Part shown: piece after piece, positions 44,057 to 53,477 of the stretch | Numbering within the stretch: position 1 is the first letter of the stretch | How the letters are laid out: each line of letters starts with the position of its first letter | NCBI RefSeq assembly: GCF_001456935.1 | Contig: NZ_KQ758482.1 | Coordinates: 600,249 to 664,248, forward strand | Length of the DNA: 64,000 bases | DNA from: [Bacillus] enclensis | GTDB lineage: Bacteria > Bacillota > Bacilli > Bacillales > Bacillaceae_B | Direction: 5' to 3' | Translations under genes and position numbers: made by a program | The notes under the pieces: model-generated | The model's database searches: none | Told to the model about the DNA's origin: nothing | Seen by the model: the letters and a program-made list of their open reading frames with translations, nothing else

Positions 44057-46906
44057 TTATCGAGTTAACGCTTCGCTAATGATACGTGCTTGTTCTTTTT
44101 TGTGTACAGTAGGTTCCCCTTCAGAAGGACTTGAACGTCTTCTGCGTCCTACATATTGAACGTCAACACCTTCTGATGCCAAGTCACGCAGTCTTGGTTC
44201 AACAAATGTCCATGCTCCCATATTCTTCGGTTCTTCCTGGATCCAGACCAATTCTTTCAGGTTAGGATATCTTCCAATGATTTCTTCCATATCATTTTTA
44301 GGGAACGGATAAATTTCTTCAAGTCTAAGTATATGAAGCCAATCCGTTTCATCCATGCCCTGCAGCTTTTCTTCAAGGTCGATTGCAATCTTACCGCTGC
44401 CGATTACAATCCGCTCTACAGCTTCACGGTTTTCTCCCAATCCTTTTTGCTCGAGTACTGAATGGAATTCTCCCTCTGCAAGCTCTTCCGCAGTTACGGA
44501 TGCGAATTGATTACGAAGCAGGCTCTTAGGCGTCATGATAACAAGAGGCCTGACTTCTTCTTTTTGCAGGATAGCTGCCTGGCGTCTCAGTACGTGAAAA
44601 TACTGCCCTGCAGTCGAGCAGTTGGCGACTGTCCAGTTATACTCTCCGCCCAACTGAAGGAATCTCTCAAGACGGGCACTTGAGTGTTCAGGACCCTGAC
44701 CTTCATATCCGTGTGGAAGAAGCATGACAAGACCTGTTTTCTGACCCCACTTGGCGCGGCCGGCTGAAATGAACTGATCGAACATGACTTGTGCCATATT
44801 AGAGAAATCACCGAATTGAGCTTCCCAAAGAACGAGGGTCTCAGGTGCAAAAACATTATAGCCGTACTCATACCCGACAACCGCTGTTTCAGTCAAAGGG
44901 CTGTTATGGACGACAAACGATGCATTGCTTTCCGCAATATGGTGCAGCGGGATGTATTCTTCCCCTGTTTTTTCATCATGCAGGACAAGGTGGCGCTGTG
45001 CGAATGTACCGCGCTCAGAGTCCTGGCCGGTCAATCGGATCGGGGTGCCGTCTTTAAGGATGGATGCAAATGCGAGTGTCTCTGCATGTGCCCAGTCGAT
45101 TTTCCCCTTGCCTTCAAAGGCCTGGCTGCGTCTTTGCAGGATCTTTCCGAGCTTCTTGAACACATTGAAACCTTCCGGCCATTGAAGCAGCTCTTCATTA
45201 ATATGCTTCAGCTTATCGAATTCCACGGATGTGTTAAGTTCCGGCAGACCGTTTGCCACGTCTTCCGGCGGTGCAAGGACCGTATCTGGATCTTCATCCT
45301 TCGCCGGGACCTTATCGTAGGCCGCCTTCAGCACTTCTTCCACTTCTGAGTCCATTTTTTCGACTTCCTCCTGAGAGATGATCTCGTCGGAAATCAGTTG
45401 TTCAGCGTACAGTTTTTTGACATTCGGATGATTCTGGATGATGGAATACATCTGAGGATTCGTCACCATCGGTTCATCCATCTCGTTGTGACCGAATCTT
45501 CGGTACCCGATAAGGTCGATGACGAAATCCTTGCCGAATGTTTTACGATATTCATAGGCTAAGACGGCAGCTGCCATACAAGCTTCAGGATCATCTGCAT
45601 TTACGTGCACAATTGGCACTTCAAAGCCCTTTGCTGTGTCAGAAGCATATTTAGTAGAACGGGAATCACGGCTCTCCGTGGTGAATCCGATCATATTATT
45701 CGCGATAAGGTGGATGGATCCACCTGTATTATATCCGCGCAGCCTGCTCATATTTAATGTTTCAGCAACGACTCCCTGTCCAGGGAATGCTGCATCTCCA
45801 TGAATCATGACCGCATAGGATGTTTCGGATGATTGGACTGGATATCCGTTTTCTTCCCGGTTCTCCTGTGCAGCACGTGTATAGCCGGCAACGATCGGGC
45901 TCACTACTTCCAAATGGCTCGGATTATTCGCCAATGTCACGCGTGCTCTTGCAGTCGGCATGGCCTGCGGGGAGATTTCCCTGTCTGCTCCAAGATGATA
46001 CTTGACATCTCCTGTCCATCCGAAAGTGATGCCGATGGAACCTTCTGATGGAATCAGGTCTTTACTTGGTGCATGCTGGAATTCAGCAAAGATCATTTCG
46101 TACGGCTTGCCGATTACATGTGCAAGGACATTCAGCCTTCCGCGGTGAGCCATACCGATATTCACCGTCTTCGCTCCTGCTTCAACGGAATAGCGGATCA
46201 ACTCATCGAGTAAAGGCACCATGGTGTCCAAACCTTCGATCGAGAAGCGCTTTTGTCCAACGAATGTGCGGTGGACATATTTTTCAAATCCATCCACTTC
46301 GGCCAGGCGTTTTAATAAGGACACTTTCTGTTCTTTGGACAATGGTGAAAAATATGAACCTGACTCGATTTTTTCCCTGAGCCAGTTCTTTTCTTCCAGC
46401 TCATGAACATGTGCATATTCGAATGCAAGTTTCCTTGTGTAAACTTCTTTCAAATGATTCACTGCCTGAAGGCCGTCTTTGATATGGGACGGTGCATCAG
46501 GGCATAGGAACTCAACCGGGATGTTCTTAAGGTCTTCCTCGGTCAAGTCGAACTCTGAAAGTTCGATTCTTCTTGTATCTTTATTGCGGTCATTGAGCGG
46601 GTTGATGTCAGCAGCCAAATGACCATATGTACGGATATTATCTGCAAGCTTGACGGCTGCGACCATCTTGCTAAGCGCCGTCGGCTGGGCAGGCAGAGTA
46701 AATGAAGCGTCTGCTTTCTGCGCACTTGCCATCACTGCAGCATCTTCAGCAGTAGGAGGCCCCCATTGTTCAAATAACTCCCTCAGTTCAGGGTCTACTT
46801 CAGATGGATCCTCAAGAAATTGTTCATAGACCTCCATCACGTAGCCCAGATTTGGTCCATAAAAGGAATGCCATGGCTCGCCTTGGTTTGTCGATTGCTT
46901 TTTCAT
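44057..46906 (-). CDS. odhA: 2-oxoglutarate dehydrogenase E1 (thiamine-diphosphate-dependent)
   Basis: A 949-residue decarboxylase. The N-terminus [20 protein letters not shown] is the E2-docking part typical of OdhA. The TPP-binding half has [18 protein letters not shown] and [18 protein letters not shown], plus [21 protein letters not shown] ([17 protein letters not shown]). The transketolase half contains YEYGYN and [20 protein letters not shown]. It is a full-length enzyme. The start ATG 46906 is preceded by GGAGG. Two cre-like sites in the 540-bp upstream gap suggest CcpA control. First gene of odhA-odhB. Confidence 0.97.
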   Translation of the reverse strand: MKKQSTNQGEPWHSFYGPNLGYVMEVYEQFLEDPSEVDPELRELFEQWGPPTAEDAAVMASAQKADASFTLPAQPTALSKMVAAVKLADNIRTYGHLAADINPLNDRNKDTRRIELSEFDLTEEDLKNIPVEFLCPDAPSHIKDGLQAVNHLKEVYTRKLAFEYAHVHELEEKNWLREKIESGSYFSPLSKEQKVSLLKRLAEVDGFEKYVHRTFVGQKRFSIEGLDTMVPLLDELIRYSVEAGAKTVNIGMAHRGRLNVLAHVIGKPYEMIFAEFQHAPSKDLIPSEGSIGITFGWTGDVKYHLGADREISPQAMPTARARVTLANNPSHLEVVSPIVAGYTRAAQENREENGYPVQSSETSYAVMIHGDAAFPGQGVVAETLNMSRLRGYNTGGSIHLIANNMIGFTTESRDSRSTKYASDTAKGFEVPIVHVNADDPEACMAAAVLAYEYRKTFGKDFVIDLIGYRRFGHNEMDEPMVTNPQMYSIIQNHPNVKKLYAEQLISDEIISQEEVEKMDSEVEEVLKAAYDKVPAKDEDPDTVLAPPEDVANGLPELNTSVEFDKLKHINEELLQWPEGFNVFKKLGKILQRRSQAFEGKGKIDWAHAETLAFASILKDGTPIRLTGQDSERGTFAQRHLVLHDEKTGEEYIPLHHIAESNASFVVHNSPLTETAVVGYEYGYNVFAPETLVLWEAQFGDFSNMAQVMFDQFISAGRAKWGQKTGLVMLLPHGYEGQGPEHSSARLERFLQLGGEYNWTVANCSTAGQYFHVLRRQAAILQKEEVRPLVIMTPKSLLRNQFASVTAEELAEGEFHSVLEQKGLGENREAVERIVIGSGKIAIDLEEKLQGMDETDWLHILRLEEIYPFPKNDMEEIIGRYPNLKELVWIQEEPKNMGAWTFVEPRLRDLASEGVDVQYVGRRRRSSPSEGEPTVHKKEQARIISEALTR

Positions 46907-47012
46907 TTTGAAAAACCTCCAACTATTTGCCAGTTAGTATAATTTGGGTATCAGGTATCCTTCCACTTACAATTTCTGAAAATTGTTATGCAAGAATAAT
47001 ATTATTTAAGCA

Positions 47013-47026
47013 CTAAAACGCTTACA
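47013..47026. promoter_or_regulatory. Cre-like site 1 upstream of odhA
   Basis: CTAAAACGCTTACA matches TGWAANCGNTNWCA at 12 of 14 positions (the first two differ). It lies 107 bases before the odhA start. CcpA repression of the citric-acid cycle is established in Bacillus; this site is inferred. Confidence 0.5.
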
Positions 47027-47181
47027 GAGATATTTTATCACTGTGAAGTAGTAAGTTAAAGTCTTTATGACAAATTTCTTAAAATTTTGTGTTCGACTTA
47101 ATCCTATACTCATTTACTTATATTCCCATAATGATTTGTGAAAAACTTCATATAAAATGGACTATTTTGAAATAACTTTTT

Positions 47182-47195
47182 ATTAAGCGCTTTCT
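47182..47195. promoter_or_regulatory. Cre-like site 2 upstream of odhA
   Basis: ATTAAGCGCTTTCT matches the cre consensus at 11 of 14 positions. It may be a second, weaker site. Confidence 0.35.
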
Positions 47196-47473
47196 TCTCC
47201 ACCCTCTTATAATCGTTACTCGGGTAACTTTTTTCATAAACCATCTTACTACTCTTACTAAAAAAAACCAAATACTTTTTATCAAATTCTGTCTTTTTTA
47301 TTGAATGTTAGAATTCTATAGTGCAAGCTTTAATATCCCATTCCCTCAAACCGGAATGATTAATCCTTCTTCACCTGAACTCTTCGCCCATTTCTGCATA
47401 CGATATATCAACCAATACTGTTTATAACGGACTGTCTAAGTAAGATCGTGTGCGCCAAAGAAAGGTGATGCTT

Positions 47474-47983
47474 ATGTTTCCATGGAGCTTGTTCCCGTTC
47501 AATAAAGACATGAAGGAACAAATGAATAACATGAACCCTAAAGAAATTGACTCTTATGTACAGAATATGATGAAGAATATGTTTCCAGGCGGTTGGAGCA
47601 GTATGATGAACCCAAATGAAGCAATGAAAGGCCACCAGCCTTTCATTCATCCGATGGAGAGCGAACCTCCACAACGCGATCAAGGAACCCCTTCTCAGCA
47701 AAATCAAATCCCTATTAATATATTTGAAACGTTTGAGGATGTTTATATCCGGATGAAGATCCCCAATGAAGATTGGATGAAACAGATGAAGATTTATCAC
47801 ACATCCAACCAGGCAATCATAGAGAATATACCCGAACAGGGAGACCGGCAGGTTCTGACACTTCCTTCACTTGTTAAGAAAAAAGGAGCGATGGCGCAAT
47901 ATAAGGATGGGGTGCTTGAATTAAAAATCCCGAGAAGCGTCGATATGCAGTACACAGAAATAGACGTCTCAGAAAAATACTGA
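47474..47983 (+). CDS. Hsp20/alpha-crystallin-like protein, GerT/YocM type
   Basis: A 169-residue soluble protein. The N-terminal half is Met/Asn-rich (MFPWSLFPFNKDMKEQMNNM, then MMKNMFPGGWSSMMNP). The C-terminal half (about 80-165) looks like a small heat-shock domain: INIFETFEDVYIRMKIPNED, a beta-strand ladder, and DGVLELKIPRS, the conserved GxLxI-type end. The Met-rich N-terminus recalls spore-associated Hsp20 relatives in Bacillus such as GerT. ATG 47474 is spaced from AAAGGTG; ATG 47468 abuts it. Its last codons lie within a terminator palindrome. Confidence 0.65.
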   Translation: MFPWSLFPFNKDMKEQMNNMNPKEIDSYVQNMMKNMFPGGWSSMMNPNEAMKGHQPFIHPMESEPPQRDQGTPSQQNQIPINIFETFEDVYIRMKIPNEDWMKQMKIYHTSNQAIIENIPEQGDRQVLTLPSLVKKKGAMAQYKDGVLELKIPRSVDMQYTEIDVSEKY

Positions 47984-47996
47984 GACGTCTATTTCT
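47956..47996. terminator. Bidirectional terminator spanning both stop codons
   Basis: AGAAATAGACGTCTCAG and its exact complement flank a seven-base loop AAAAATA. TGA of the Hsp20-like gene (47981-47983) and TAG of the kinase (47991-47989) both lie in the right arm, so the stem is partly coding on both strands. Confidence 0.85.
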
Positions 47997-49416
47997 CTTC
48001 CTCGAGTTTTGCTGCCCGTTTCAATGAAACACGTATAATTGTTCCAGCAGGTTCATTCCTCGAAGCTTCAATTGTACCGCCATAGTTATAGATCAGTTTG
48101 GAGGCAATTGCCAGCCCCAGTCCGTAACCGCCTTTTTCCCTGCTTCTCGCTTTATCCACACGGTAAAAACGGTCAAACACCTTTTGCAGGTCTTCTTCAG
48201 GTATTCCGATCCCTTCATCCTTCACTTCAAGTACAAGCAGCTTGTCCTGTTCGTACATCCGGACCTCCACCCGGGTCCGTGTTTCGGAGTATTTCACCGC
48301 ATTATCCAGTAAGATGACCAGTATTTGTTCCAGATGCCTCTTTAACATAAATGCCTCTGCAGTCTCCTTGAGATCATCCCTGAGTTCGAAATCATAGTCC
48401 TGGTGAAGGAATGCAAAATCACGGATGATTTTGCGTGAAACTTCTTTAATATTTACTTTGGCATTTTCATAATCCGCCAGTTCACGGTCGGCCTTTGATA
48501 ACTCAAGCAGTTCTCCCACTAGGCGTTTGACTCTGTCAAGCTCCTCGAGGGAAACCTGTAATGATTCCTCCAGGATCGAAGGGTCCTTTTTCCCCCATCT
48601 GTTCAGTAAGGAGAGATGTCCCTCCAGGACCTGGATGGGGGTCCTTAATTCATGGGAGGCATCTTCCACAAACTGCTGCTGCTGCCTGAATGACCTCTCT
48701 ATTTCGATCATCATCTTATTGAAGATTTGAGAAAGCTCACTGATTTCATCATGAGCGTTCGTCGCTTCCACTCTTCGTTGAAACCCATTCCTTTCAATGG
48801 AGCGCATGGCCTCTGATAACTTATTCAACGGCCTTATGAAATTCCGAGCCATTAAGTAGCCAAGCAGCGCACTTAATAATAATGCTGCAACCCCGGTGAA
48901 GGACATCATCCAGAAGAGGTTTTTCATGATACTTTCATAACGATTCAGGGGCTGGATGATTTCTACGTATCCATTGAATTGATTTGAAAGAATAGGAGAA
49001 TGGCCGATAAGGATTTTTTTATCATCGGTTTCGATCAACTTTACTTCTTTATCTCTGACCGGCTGGAAAGGAATATAAAAAGCAGGCTCATTTTCCCCTC
49101 TGATTTCCAAGGCCTGCTTCCCCTGACGGTCCAATATCCTGATTGTTTGATCTTTTTCTGCAATTTGCTTCATGAGGTCTCTGCTTTCATAAATATCCTC
49201 AAGCTTCACATTTTGCCCGCGCTGTTTGAAGAATACGGTGATTTCATCAAGGACCCTGCTGAAGTTATTCTCTTCTTCATCAAGCATCCATTTGTTAATG
49301 GCATGATATTGGAAGAAGCTGAATAGAAAGAAAGCTAGAAATATGGCGGACCCCGCTGCCAAAGCCCATTTGACCTTCAAGGACGTCGGTTTGATCCACC
49401 TCTTTAACTTTTTCAT
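47989..49416 (-). CDS. ykoH: Sensor histidine kinase, YkoH-like
   Basis: A 475-residue membrane kinase. The first membrane helix lies at about 18-38, an extracytoplasmic sensor of about 130 residues follows, and the second helix is near 168-190. A HAMP segment (FIRPLNKLSEAMRSIERN) is next, then HisKA with the phospho-accepting His in EDASHELRTPIQV (about residue 255) and an ATPase domain with LVILLDNAVKYS, DEGIGIPEEDL, FDRFYR and GGYGLGLAI. The gene overlaps ykoG by four bases (ATGA). The signal is unknown. It corresponds to the OmpR-type pair YkoGH of B. subtilis. Confidence 0.92.
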   Translation of the reverse strand: MKKLKRWIKPTSLKVKWALAAGSAIFLAFFLFSFFQYHAINKWMLDEEENNFSRVLDEITVFFKQRGQNVKLEDIYESRDLMKQIAEKDQTIRILDRQGKQALEIRGENEPAFYIPFQPVRDKEVKLIETDDKKILIGHSPILSNQFNGYVEIIQPLNRYESIMKNLFWMMSFTGVAALLLSALLGYLMARNFIRPLNKLSEAMRSIERNGFQRRVEATNAHDEISELSQIFNKMMIEIERSFRQQQQFVEDASHELRTPIQVLEGHLSLLNRWGKKDPSILEESLQVSLEELDRVKRLVGELLELSKADRELADYENAKVNIKEVSRKIIRDFAFLHQDYDFELRDDLKETAEAFMLKRHLEQILVILLDNAVKYSETRTRVEVRMYEQDKLLVLEVKDEGIGIPEEDLQKVFDRFYRVDKARSREKGGYGLGLAIASKLIYNYGGTIEASRNEPAGTIIRVSLKRAAKLEEEK

Positions 49417-50093
49417 GATCTCATCACATATCCAGTGCCGCGGACCGTCTGGATGATGCTTTCCTCTTCCGGAGAGTCAAGTTTATTCCGTAAATACCTG
49501 ACATAGACGTCCACGACATTGGTTTCGACTTCCGTATCGTATCCCCATACTTTATTCAGAAGGACTTCCCTTGTCAGGACAATATTCTTGTTTTCCAGGA
49601 AGGCAAGCAATAAATCGTATTCTCTCTTTGTCACTTCTATTTCGCTGCCTTCCTTGAATACCTGTCGTGATTCCTTATACACAGTCAGGTTGTTGTGAAC
49701 ATATGATGTTACGGGCGACTGCGGGACATCATTCTGTGTCCTCCGGAAAACGGCGCGGAGCCTTGCGAGCAGCTCTTCGATTGCAAAAGGCTTTACGATA
49801 TAATCATCTGCTCCGCTGTCGAGGCCGGAGACTCTGTCCATTACACTATCGCGCGCTGTGATCATCAGGATCGGCGTCTCCTTGCTCTGCCGGATTCTTC
49901 GGCAGACCTCCAATCCATTGAGCCCGGGAAGCATGAGGTCCAGCAGAATCACATCCCACTCTTCATTCAATGCCATGTCCAGCCCGTCCCTGCCTGTAAA
50001 CGCAAGACCGATTTCATATCCTTCATATTTAAGCTCAAGTTCTATAAAACGTGATAGGTTTTTTTCATCTTCGATTAATAAAACTTTTTTCAT
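49413..50093 (-). CDS. ykoG: OmpR-family response regulator, YkoG-like
   Basis: A 226-residue regulator. The receiver domain (1-115) has the acidic pocket LLIEDE, the phospho-acceptor Asp in DVILLDLMLPG (about 53), the switch Thr in ILMITA and Lys in YIVKPF. The winged-helix domain (about 130-225) has EVTKREYDLLLAFLE, VLLNKVWGY and VDVYVRYLRNKLD. It is paired with the overlapping kinase. The ATG at 50093 follows AGGTGAG. A 39-residue membrane peptide is encoded 28 bases upstream and is probably in the same transcript. Confidence 0.95.
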   Translation of the reverse strand: MKKVLLIEDEKNLSRFIELELKYEGYEIGLAFTGRDGLDMALNEEWDVILLDLMLPGLNGLEVCRRIRQSKETPILMITARDSVMDRVSGLDSGADDYIVKPFAIEELLARLRAVFRRTQNDVPQSPVTSYVHNNLTVYKESRQVFKEGSEIEVTKREYDLLLAFLENKNIVLTREVLLNKVWGYDTEVETNVVDVYVRYLRNKLDSPEEESIIQTVRGTGYVMRS

Positions 50094-50121
50094 TTACTCA
50101 CCTGCTATATCTCTGATCCGT

Positions 50122-50241
50122 TTATTTCTTTGAAAAAAAATCATAAAAGGCATGGAAAATCTCAATTCCCTGAAACGTAAACAACGTCAAAGCCGTGATG
50201 CTGAAAAACAGGATGGGTATGAAGCGTATGAACATCATCAT
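50122..50241 (-). CDS. 39-residue membrane peptide upstream of the two-component genes
   Basis: ATG 50241 lies six bases after GGGAGGT; two further ATGs follow in frame. The peptide reads MMMFIRFIPILFFSITALTL, then FTFQGIEIFHAFYDFFSKK. A single hydrophobic segment (about 4-24) and a short C-terminal tail with two Lys suggest a small integral membrane protein. Only 28 bases separate its stop from the response-regulator start, so the order in the operon is peptide, regulator, kinase. It may modulate the kinase or be its regulated small partner. I do not recognise the family. Confidence 0.65.
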   Translation of the reverse strand: MMMFIRFIPILFFSITALTLFTFQGIEIFHAFYDFFSKK

Positions 50242-50464
50242 ATCATTACCTCCCTTTTTTGCTCTAAGTTCATCATGCTCCCTTAATATTAAAATCTGAT
50301 GAGAAGATGATAAAATTCCGCTAAAATAAGGAGTTTACATAATAAATTTATAATCTACTTATCCTCAAGTTATGAAAATGTTTACGCTGCAACCTGTGTT
50401 TAACTGTTTTCATTAAGTGGTACATATACCCATATACTGTATTATCCCTGTTATGAAAGGAATG

Positions 50465-50641
50465 ATGTCGGTGACTTTCTGGATCTCTTTATTTGTGTCA
50501 TTATTGATACTATTTGCCATTGCTGAGGAAATCATTTATTTTATACTTCGTACAAAGGTTATTAACGATAACCACCCAGCTGAAGAAGGAAAAATAAAAA
50601 TCCTTTACAAAAAGGTCAAATTAAAGCTTAGTCCTTCCTAG
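50465..50641 (+). CDS. 58-residue membrane protein
   Basis: The likely start is ATG 50465 (MSVTFWISLFVSLLILFAIA), spaced from AAAGG. An in-frame frame open to 50417 would place extra residues before the membrane helix, without a ribosome site. A single transmembrane helix (about 5-27) is followed by a basic cytoplasmic tail (KILYKKVKLKLS). It is divergent from the ykoGH operon and has its own terminator. Function is unknown. Confidence 0.65.
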   Translation: MSVTFWISLFVSLLILFAIAEEIIYFILRTKVINDNHPAEEGKIKILYKKVKLKLSPS

Positions 50642-50660
50642 GATCAAGCTTTTTCTTTTT
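50625..50660 (+). terminator. Terminator of the 58-residue gene
   Basis: AAAGCTTAGTCC pairs with GGATCAAGCTTT (mismatched middle) and is followed by TTCTTTTT. It includes the stop codon. Confidence 0.75.
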
Positions 50661-50733
50661 ACTATACATACTTATGATAAGATAATAAACAATTATATTG
50701 CATTAATAGCTCAAGAAAGAAAGGATGCTTGTG

Positions 50734-51459
50734 ATGAAAATCGATTTGAATTGTGATTTGGGAGAGAGCTTCGGGGCTTACACGATTGGGCAGGATGAAG
50801 AGATGATGAAGTATGTAGACTCTGTCAATATAGCATGCGGCTTTCATGCGGGTGACCCTCTGGTAATGATGAAAACGGTGGAGCAGGCGCTCTCGCATGG
50901 GCTTAAGATCGGGGCTCACCCCGGCCTGCCGGACCTGCAGGGTTTCGGCCGCAGGAGTATGGCCATCAATTCACATGAAGCGTATTCAATCATTTTATAT
51001 CAAGTTGGTGCACTGCAGGCGATTGTAAAGGCGAAAGGCGGGACGCTAACGCATGTGAAACCTCATGGTGCATTATATAATATGGCTGCCAAGGACGCTG
51101 AACTGTCCCAGTCAATTGCGAGGGCTGTACGTGATATCGATGATTCCCTCATATTATTCGGCCTCTCAGGAAGTGAACTGACGAGCGCAGGTAATGAGGC
51201 CGGGCTTACGGTCGCCCATGAAGTATTCGCGGACCGCACGTATCAGTCGGACGGCAGCCTCACACCGAGGTCGCTTCCAAATTCCGTACTACATGATGCA
51301 GATAAGGTGGAAGAACAAGTGATGAGGATGGTCAAAAGACAGGAAGTGGTTACGGCAAACGGTGAAGTCATTTCAATACAGGCAGATACAATCTGTCTTC
51401 ACGGAGATAACAAAGAAGGTGTCAGCCTGGCAAGGAGAATAAAGGAAACATTGAGCTGA
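50734..51459 (+). CDS. pxpA: 5-oxoprolinase subunit A (LamB/YcsF family)
   Basis: A 241-residue protein. The family begins [14 protein letters not shown] and continues [39 protein letters not shown] and [12 protein letters not shown], all present. PxpA works with PxpB and PxpC to hydrolyse 5-oxoproline to glutamate. Genes for PxpB and PxpC are not in this window, so the subunits are encoded elsewhere or it acts alone. ATG 50734 is spaced nine bases from AAAGG; an upstream ATG at 50725 abuts it. It is followed by yjbQ. Confidence 0.95.
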   Translation: MKIDLNCDLGESFGAYTIGQDEEMMKYVDSVNIACGFHAGDPLVMMKTVEQALSHGLKIGAHPGLPDLQGFGRRSMAINSHEAYSIILYQVGALQAIVKAKGGTLTHVKPHGALYNMAAKDAELSQSIARAVRDIDDSLILFGLSGSELTSAGNEAGLTVAHEVFADRTYQSDGSLTPRSLPNSVLHDADKVEEQVMRMVKRQEVVTANGEVISIQADTICLHGDNKEGVSLARRIKETLS

Positions 51460-51483
51460 ATGCTCAAGGAAGGAGATTGAAAG

Positions 51484-51882
51484 ATGAAAATAATGGAACT
51501 GGAAACCAGCAAGCGCGATGAAATGATAGAAGTCACTGACCGTGTTCAGGAGTTTGTAGATAAATCCGGTATATCAAACGGAGCAGTCATTATACAATCC
51601 CTTCATACCACTGCGGGCATTACAGTCAATGAGAATGCCGACCCCGATGTCAAGACTGATTTTATCAGGCGCCTGGATGAAGTCTATCCCTGGAATCATA
51701 CCAAGGACCTTCATGGGGAAGGCAATACGGCTGCGCATTTGAAAACGAGCACGACAGGTCATTCACAGACAGTCCTTGTTAAGGATGGACGGTTACTGCT
51801 GGGGACCTGGCAAGGGATTTATTTCTGTGAGTTTGACGGCCCACGGCATCGGAAAATGGCCGTTCATGTCATGGGAACTTGA
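51484..51882 (+). CDS. yjbQ: YjbQ/UPF0047 family protein (secondary thiamine-phosphate synthase-like)
   Basis: A 132-residue enzyme. The signature [17 protein letters not shown] (about 40-56) is followed by [13 protein letters not shown] and [18 protein letters not shown], which contain the conserved His and Glu residues of the active site. Members can form thiamine phosphate as a side reaction; the native role is uncertain. The start follows GGAGATTG. It is 24 bases after pxpA, so the two are probably co-transcribed. A terminator of the AACCCGAACTAAT type and a repeat A copy follow. Confidence 0.92.
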   Translation: MKIMELETSKRDEMIEVTDRVQEFVDKSGISNGAVIIQSLHTTAGITVNENADPDVKTDFIRRLDEVYPWNHTKDLHGEGNTAAHLKTSTTGHSQTVLVKDGRLLLGTWQGIYFCEFDGPRHRKMAVHVMGT

Positions 51883-51924
51883 CTATTTAAAAAAGAGTTG
51901 GGACAAAAGTGAAATAATCTAAGT

Positions 51925-51965
51925 AAAACCCGAACTAATGCGGCAAATTAGTTCGGGTTTTTAAT
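51925..51965 (+). terminator. Terminator of yjbQ (AACCCGAACTAAT type)
   Basis: AAACCCGAACTAAT pairs with ATTAGTTCGGGTTT around GCGGCAA and runs into TTTTAA. The right arm also carries GGCAAATTAGTTCGGG, the same words as at 33.4 kb. Confidence 0.92.
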
Positions 51966-51998
51966 TTGTTCATTGTACATTTAGGGATTAGCTCATTC

Positions 51999-52250
51999 AG
52001 CGGTTGATTGGAGTGCAAGACGAAGACTCCTGCGGGAAGAGTAGCTTATAAGAAAAGCGGAAGGGCTTTGAAGAGAGGCGTGTGGCATAAGGCGAATCGA
52101 CCACGAAGGCGTTCTTTGCCTTCTTGGTCGGTTTGACTTATGACATGTGCCTCTAAGCCCTGCAGCTGGACAGGTGAGACCCCGCAGGCATGCCGAGGAG
52201 GCTCACGGGCTGCCCGCGGAAAGCGAAGTCTTGCACGGAAATCATTAGCG
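51999..52250 (+). repeat. Repeat A with nested B, downstream of yjbQ
   Basis: It runs from AGCGGTTGATTGGAGTGCAA to GGAAATCATTAGCG. Flanking similarity extends to the terminator at 51925 and on the other side to GTTTAGAGTTCACTCTAAAA, also seen at 21.1 kb. This makes it the fullest copy (about 345 bases with flanks). Confidence 0.92.
52053..52173 (+). repeat. Repeat B nested in A
   Basis: It starts AAAAGCGGAAGGGCTTTGA and ends CTGCAGCTGGACAG. The junctions with A are CCTGCGGGAAGAG on the left and GTGAGACCCCGCAGG on the right. Confidence 0.88.
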
Positions 52251-52314
52251 TTGTTTAGAGTTCACTCTAAAATGTTCATCTTTAGACATCGGTTTTTAAG
52301 TTTTGTCTCCATTA

Positions 52315-52701
52315 TCATATGAACCTGTCCCGGTCTTCTTTGCTCGGGAGCATACAGGATTCCTTTCGGCCGAACCACTTGTACCGGTTTGCTGCTATCC
52401 ACTTATAAACTTTATCCCTAATCGGTTTAGGAATACCGAGAAAAATGCGGAACCAATTCCACGGCCATTTTAATCGCGATGCTATCAGGAGTGCAGCCGT
52501 TGACTCAATATACACTTTATCATCCTTGATGAGCACTATGCTATCAGTGGAGGCCAAAATATTGAACAACTCCTTATACCTTTTTCCGGTTTCACTTTGC
52601 AGCGAAGCGAACTTAAACACCTTTCCTGGATCCCTTTGGATGATGAATTGAACAGAGCTGCTGCATAGATTACAGACACCATCGAATAAAATGACTGCCA
52701 T
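52315..52701 (-). CDS. yuxK: DCC family thiol-disulfide oxidoreductase-like protein, YuxK
   Basis: A 128-residue protein. The name-giving DGVCNLCSSSV motif (DxxCxxC) is at residues 7-17, followed by FIIQRDPGKVFKFASLQSE. The middle contains ALLIASRLKWPWNWF, typical of the DUF393 family. It resembles B. subtilis YuxK. A redox role is inferred from the CxxC. The start codon is preceded by GGGGTGACGAGAC. It lies downstream of and close to the histidine phosphatase gene on the same strand (25-base gap), so they may be co-transcribed. Confidence 0.9.
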   Translation of the reverse strand: MAVILFDGVCNLCSSSVQFIIQRDPGKVFKFASLQSETGKRYKELFNILASTDSIVLIKDDKVYIESTAALLIASRLKWPWNWFRIFLGIPKPIRDKVYKWIAANRYKWFGRKESCMLPSKEDRDRFI

Positions 52702-52726
52702 TGTCTCGTCACCCCTGTCATATATG

Positions 52727-53308
52727 TTATTTCTTACATTCCATTAAGTGTTCTGTTACATTATAATTTTCCACATTCCAGATATTCTTTTTGAGGCTTA
52801 TATTAGTCAAGCAGCCATTGAACAACTTGAATTCCTCGAGCTGACTGCCTTCCATATGAAACTTTTTGATGATTGCATGGATCACGGCCCCGTGTGACAC
52901 AAGTAAGATTTTTTTGTCAGGAAACTTTGTACTGACAGACTGCAACCCTTCTTCGATCCTTCTATCAAGGTCCTCCCTGGACTCCATACCAGGAAAGATA
53001 AATTCAGGATACTTCTCATTCCTCACTTCTCGTGTCAGCCCTTCACCGTCGCCAAAATATCGTTCCTTGAACTCATCCATTTCAATCAAGGGCAGATTCA
53101 GGTCTTTATTGATGATTTCTGCGGTTTCTTTCGCTCTCTTAAGTGAAGTCGTGACGACCACATCCCACTCCATACCTTTAAGAAACTCCCTGCATTCTTC
53201 AGCCTGCTTTCTGCCGGTTTCATTAAGGGGTATATCCGTCTGCCCCTGCAGTCTTCCATGTAAATTCCAATCCGTCTGCCCATGTCGCACGATGCAAATA
53301 CTAGTCAT
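52727..53308 (-). CDS. Histidine phosphatase family protein (PhoE/cobalamin phosphatase-like)
   Basis: A 193-residue phosphatase. The catalytic RHG motif lies in CIVRHGQTDWN (about 5-15) with LNETGRKQAE. ERYFGDGEG gives the second-half acid residue and VSHGAVIHAI the second active-site His. It is a PhoE-like broad-specificity phosphatase, with CobC-like phosphatase as an alternative. The btu cluster is 40 kb away, so B12 involvement is not suggested by context. The ATG follows AGGAAGAT. It precedes yuxK in the same direction. Confidence 0.9.
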   Translation of the reverse strand: MTSICIVRHGQTDWNLHGRLQGQTDIPLNETGRKQAEECREFLKGMEWDVVVTTSLKRAKETAEIINKDLNLPLIEMDEFKERYFGDGEGLTREVRNEKYPEFIFPGMESREDLDRRIEEGLQSVSTKFPDKKILLVSHGAVIHAIIKKFHMEGSQLEEFKLFNGCLTNISLKKNIWNVENYNVTEHLMECKK

Positions 53309-53477
53309 GTATTTATCTTCCTTTCTATCAAAATACCTATTTCACTGATTTTATCATAACCACTAAGGTAATGGAGGATAAAAAATCAACGGGCATGTAA
53401 ACGGATATTCACCAAGAAGATGTTTCGATAACCAATATTAGGGAAAATAAATAAAAAAACAAGGAGGCAGTCAATCT

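Larger units (their letters stand above)
46907..47473. other. 567-bp gene-free region upstream of odhA
   Basis: This very AT-rich region holds the odhA promoter and two cre-like sites (47013-47026 and 47182-47195), then the promoter of the Hsp20-like gene. I see no small gene with a ribosome site. Confidence 0.55.

Noticed and set aside
44789-45349. 186-codon open frame on the plus strand
   Set aside because: It lies wholly antisense to odhA, has no recognisable domain and is rich in Cys, Arg and Phe, typical of an antisense shadow.
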